The position numbers were made by a program, and so were the translations under genes. From assembly GCA_023433585.1 (NCBI GenBank), contig JAEZCL010000098.1, forward strand, positions 1-64,000: a stretch of 64,000 nucleotides of DNA, given 5' to 3'. This DNA is from Pseudomonadota bacterium. Lineage in GTDB: Bacteria > Pseudomonadota > Alphaproteobacteria > Caulobacterales > Caulobacteraceae. Positions 61,958 to 64,000 of the stretch are shown here, piece by piece. Below the pieces are notes generated by a model. That model made no database searches, had not been told where the DNA came from, and saw only the letters and a program-made list of their open reading frames with translations. Position 1 is the first letter of the stretch. The number at the start of each line of letters is the position of its first letter.

Positions 61958-62379
61958 GGCCGGCCGTCAGCCCGCCGGGCCGGGCTCGCCACACAGGCGA
62001 TGCGCCCCCGGTGGGCGCGGATGCGGGCGGTCTGGCCCTGGGCGATGCGGTAATAGACGCCGGCCTCGTCCGACAGGGCGCGAACGTGGACGGGCCCTGT
62101 GGCGGTGCAGTCGGCCCGGCGCCACAGCTGGCGGCAGCGGACAGGCGCCTCGCCCCATGCAGCGCGGACCTGAACCCCGTTGGTGCGGCCGCGGGTCTGG
62201 GCGGTCTTGCCCTCGAAATCCAGCTCCAGCGGCGCGATCTCGGCCCAGGACACGGCCTCGCACGGTTCGCCGGTCAGGGCCGGGCGCTCGAAGGGGCGCA
62301 GGCCGTCGATCAGGTTCAGGATCGGAGCGATGCCCAGAAACAGGGCGAGGATGGCGGCGGTGATCAGGGTGCGCTTCAT
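61954..62379 (-). CDS. secreted or membrane-anchored hypothetical protein
   Basis: A 141-residue protein with an N-terminal signal or anchor (MKRTLITAAILALFLGIAPIL) and a basic C-terminal part. Four cysteines in the mature region (EPCEAV, VRCRQL, ADCTAT, IACVAS) could form two disulfides in the periplasm. No family recognised. CGCAGGGG precedes the start. It lies between the small gene and the LLM oxidoreductase. Confidence 0.6.
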   Translation of the reverse strand: MKRTLITAAILALFLGIAPILNLIDGLRPFERPALTGEPCEAVSWAEIAPLELDFEGKTAQTRGRTNGVQVRAAWGEAPVRCRQLWRRADCTATGPVHVRALSDEAGVYYRIAQGQTARIRAHRGRIACVASPARRADGRP

Positions 62380-62415
62380 CCCCTGCGCATGGAGGGTACA
62401 GACGCAGGCGGCAAC

Positions 62416-63408
62416 CTACCGATCCTGACCGGCGGCCTCCGCCAGAATTTCATAGGACTTCACCCGCGCGCCGTGGTCGAAGATCTGACTGGTGACCATC
62501 AGCTCGTCGGGCTTGTGGCGCTCGATGAAGGCGTTCAGCTGGGTCTTCACCGTTTCGGGCGAGCCCACCGCCGAACAGGACAGGGCCTGATCGATCATGG
62601 CGCGGGCGCCGGCGTCCAGCGCCTCGGCGTAGCCCGGACGCGGCGGCGGCAGCTTGCCCGCCCGCCCGGTGCGCAGATTGACGAAGGCCTGCTGCACCGA
62701 GGTGAACAGGTCCCGCGCCTCTTCATCGGTGTCGGCGGCGAAGACGTTATAGCCCAGCATCACATAGGGCTCTGACAGGCGCTTGGACGGCTGGAAGCTC
62801 GAGCGATAGATGGCCAGCGCCCGCTCCAGCTCGGCCGGGGCGAAGTGGCTGGCGAAGGCGTATGGCAGGCCCAGATGGGCGGCCAGCTGCGCGCCGTAGG
62901 TGGACGAGCCCAGCATCCAGATCTGGACATCCTGCCCCTCGCCCGGCGTGGCGCGGATGCGCTGGCCCTCCTCGGCGGGCTCGAACCAGTTCATCAGCTC
63001 GGCCACGTCGCGCGGAAAATCTTCAACGCTTCCATCCAGCGTCCGGCGCAGCGCCCGCGCCGTGGCCTGGTCCGTGCCCGGCGCCCGGCCCAGCCCCAGG
63101 TCGATGCGTCCCGGGTGCAGCGCCGCCAGGGTGCCGAACTGCTCGGCGATGACATAGGGCGCGTGGTTGGGCAGCATGATCCCGCCCGCCCCCACGCGGA
63201 TCGTGCTGGTCCCCGCCGCCACATGGCCGATGACCACCGAGGTGGCCGCGCTGGCGATGCCCGGCATGTTGTGGTGTTCCGCCAGCCAGTAGCGGTGGAA
63301 GCCCAGCCGCTCGGCGTGCCGGGCCAGGTCCAGGGTGTTGGCGAGGGATTGCGAAACGTCGGAGCCCTCGGGCACCGGCGACAGATCAAGAACGGACAGC
63401 TTGGGCAT
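62416..63408 (-). CDS. LLM class flavin-dependent oxidoreductase
   Basis: A 330-residue luciferase-like TIM-barrel flavoprotein. It starts [23 protein letters not shown], with [20 protein letters not shown] and [18 protein letters not shown] as family signatures. It uses reduced FMN; substrate unknown. Starts at ATG 63408 or ATG 63417 are both acceptable. A 198-bp repeat element lies between it and engB. Confidence 0.92.
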   Translation of the reverse strand: MPKLSVLDLSPVPEGSDVSQSLANTLDLARHAERLGFHRYWLAEHHNMPGIASAATSVVIGHVAAGTSTIRVGAGGIMLPNHAPYVIAEQFGTLAALHPGRIDLGLGRAPGTDQATARALRRTLDGSVEDFPRDVAELMNWFEPAEEGQRIRATPGEGQDVQIWMLGSSTYGAQLAAHLGLPYAFASHFAPAELERALAIYRSSFQPSKRLSEPYVMLGYNVFAADTDEEARDLFTSVQQAFVNLRTGRAGKLPPPRPGYAEALDAGARAMIDQALSCSAVGSPETVKTQLNAFIERHKPDELMVTSQIFDHGARVKSYEILAEAAGQDR

Positions 63409-63443
63409 CCGGCCCATATGGGGTCGACTTCCCCGCGCCCAAG

Positions 63444-63641
63444 GGAGACCTTTGTGTAATTCCTACCTCCGCTCATCCCCGCGAACGCGGGAACCCAGTG
63501 CTTTGGGTGTTGCAGCCGGTGAGGATCATTCGCCGCTCGCAAGTCCTGAAGCGCTGGCGTCAGGCTGGACAGAACTGGGTCCCCGCGTTCGCGGGGATGA
63601 GCGGAAAATTTCGAGCCGTCAGCCGTTACGCAAAGGTCTCC
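63444..63641. mobile_element. 198-bp MITE-like element, copy 2 (inverted relative to copy 1)
   Basis: The ends are GGAGACCTTTGTGTAA (63444-63459) and TTACGCAAAGGTCTCC (63626-63641). An internal inverted repeat with CCCCGCGAACGCGGG hairpins matches copy 1, and the central segment reads as the reverse complement of copy 1. Length is the same, 198 bp. It is placed between an LLM oxidoreductase gene and engB without disrupting either. A clear target-site duplication is not evident here. Confidence 0.75.
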
Positions 63642-63654
63642 GATTGGAGAAGGA

Positions 63655-64000
63655 TCAGATCTCCACCCCCGTCGTGCGCATGATCTCGGCGCGCAGTTCG
63701 GGGATGCCCAGGCCCTTCTCCGAGGAGGTCACGGCCACGAAGGGATAGGCGGCGGGGCGTTTGGACACCGCCTTCAGGGTCTTCTCAGCCACCAGCTCGG
63801 CCTCGCCCTTCTTCAGCTTGTCGGCCTTGGTCAGGACGATCTGATAGCTGACCGCCGCTTCGTCCAGGGCGTCCAGGGCTTCGTCATCGACCGCCTTCAG
63901 GCCATGGCGGCTGTCGATCAGCAGATAGCCCCGCTTCAGCGTCACGCGCCCGCGCAGGTAATCGCGGCCCAGGTTCTGGAACCGCTTCACCTCGCCCCTG
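63655..64000 (-). CDS. engB: ribosome biogenesis GTP-binding protein EngB, C-terminal part
   Basis: The minus-strand frame enters from beyond the right edge; about 114 C-terminal residues are inside the window and the start is missing. [18 protein letters not shown] is the conserved YsxC/YihA segment after G3, LTKADKL is the G4 (TKAD) motif, and [12 protein letters not shown] includes G5. It is a GTPase needed for large-subunit ribosome assembly. The N-terminal G1 region lies outside the window. Confidence 0.9.
   Translation of the reverse strand, partial: RGEVKRFQNLGRDYLRGRVTLKRGYLLIDSRHGLKAVDDEALDALDEAAVSYQIVLTKADKLKKGEAELVAEKTLKAVSKRPAAYPFVAVTSSEKGLGIPELRAEIMRTTGVEI

Overview
The window is about 68-70% GC, gene-dense chromosomal DNA of an alphaproteobacterium. 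The best fit is Caulobacterales, close to Brevundimonas or Caulobacter. This rests on Caulobacter-type TTGACG/GCTA promoter spacing, GANTC (CcrM-type) sites in a non-coding region, a GAAC-N7-GAAC-like SOS box, a solo nrdB, and a trmB-dapD-HAD-argB-...-engB neighbourhood. This placement is inference; no rRNA or tRNA is present to confirm it. No CRISPR array, prophage or autonomous transposase gene was seen.

1-8.2 kb: a small transaldolase, DUF484-xerC, a Tat-exported two-lobed retropepsin-like protein, then a minus-strand group with a DAO-type oxidoreductase (probable CTG start) and the KDO genes kdsD and kdsB, followed by a lipoprotein serine hydrolase. 8.2-9.06 kb is an 847-bp non-coding stretch packed with hairpins. 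9-19.3 kb is housekeeping: nrdB, a GST, a zinc metallopeptidase, metK with an overlapping palindromic operator, yqgE, an HNH nuclease, a TRIC/YadS channel gene broken by two stops, an AlkA-like glycosylase, gluQRS, cysS and folE.

19.3-32.3 kb: a 198-bp MITE-like element, a heteromeric-looking acyl-CoA dehydrogenase pair, a KDPG/KHG aldolase, two TPR proteins (one with a sulfotransferase domain), an M1 peptidase, then a DUF3883 protein carrying an in-frame palindromic repeat, convergent with dinD, and lepA. 32.4-43.7 kb: an RND efflux pair, a ThDP enzyme, an entericidin-like lipoprotein, truA-fmt, polA and an SdpR/ArsR regulator.

43.7-53.6 kb: the regulator faces an overlapping three-gene operon (two paralogous membrane proteins and a desaturase with an unusual second His box). 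Next comes a carbohydrate cluster: ThuA, Gfo/Idh/MocA dehydrogenase, two TIM-barrel isomerase/epimerase-type proteins, an MFS transporter, and a GMC oxidoreductase with its Tat-borne subunit 3. The layout suggests periplasmic oxidation of a sugar or glycoside, import, and 3-keto-sugar processing. 53.6-64 kb: an HxlR regulator facing a thioesterase, thiolase, DUF985 cupin and Tat-exported esterase, then trmB-dapD-HAD nucleotidase-argB with 1-4 base overlaps, DUF892, an LLM oxidoreductase, a second inverted copy of the 198-bp element, and the C-terminal part of engB at the window edge.
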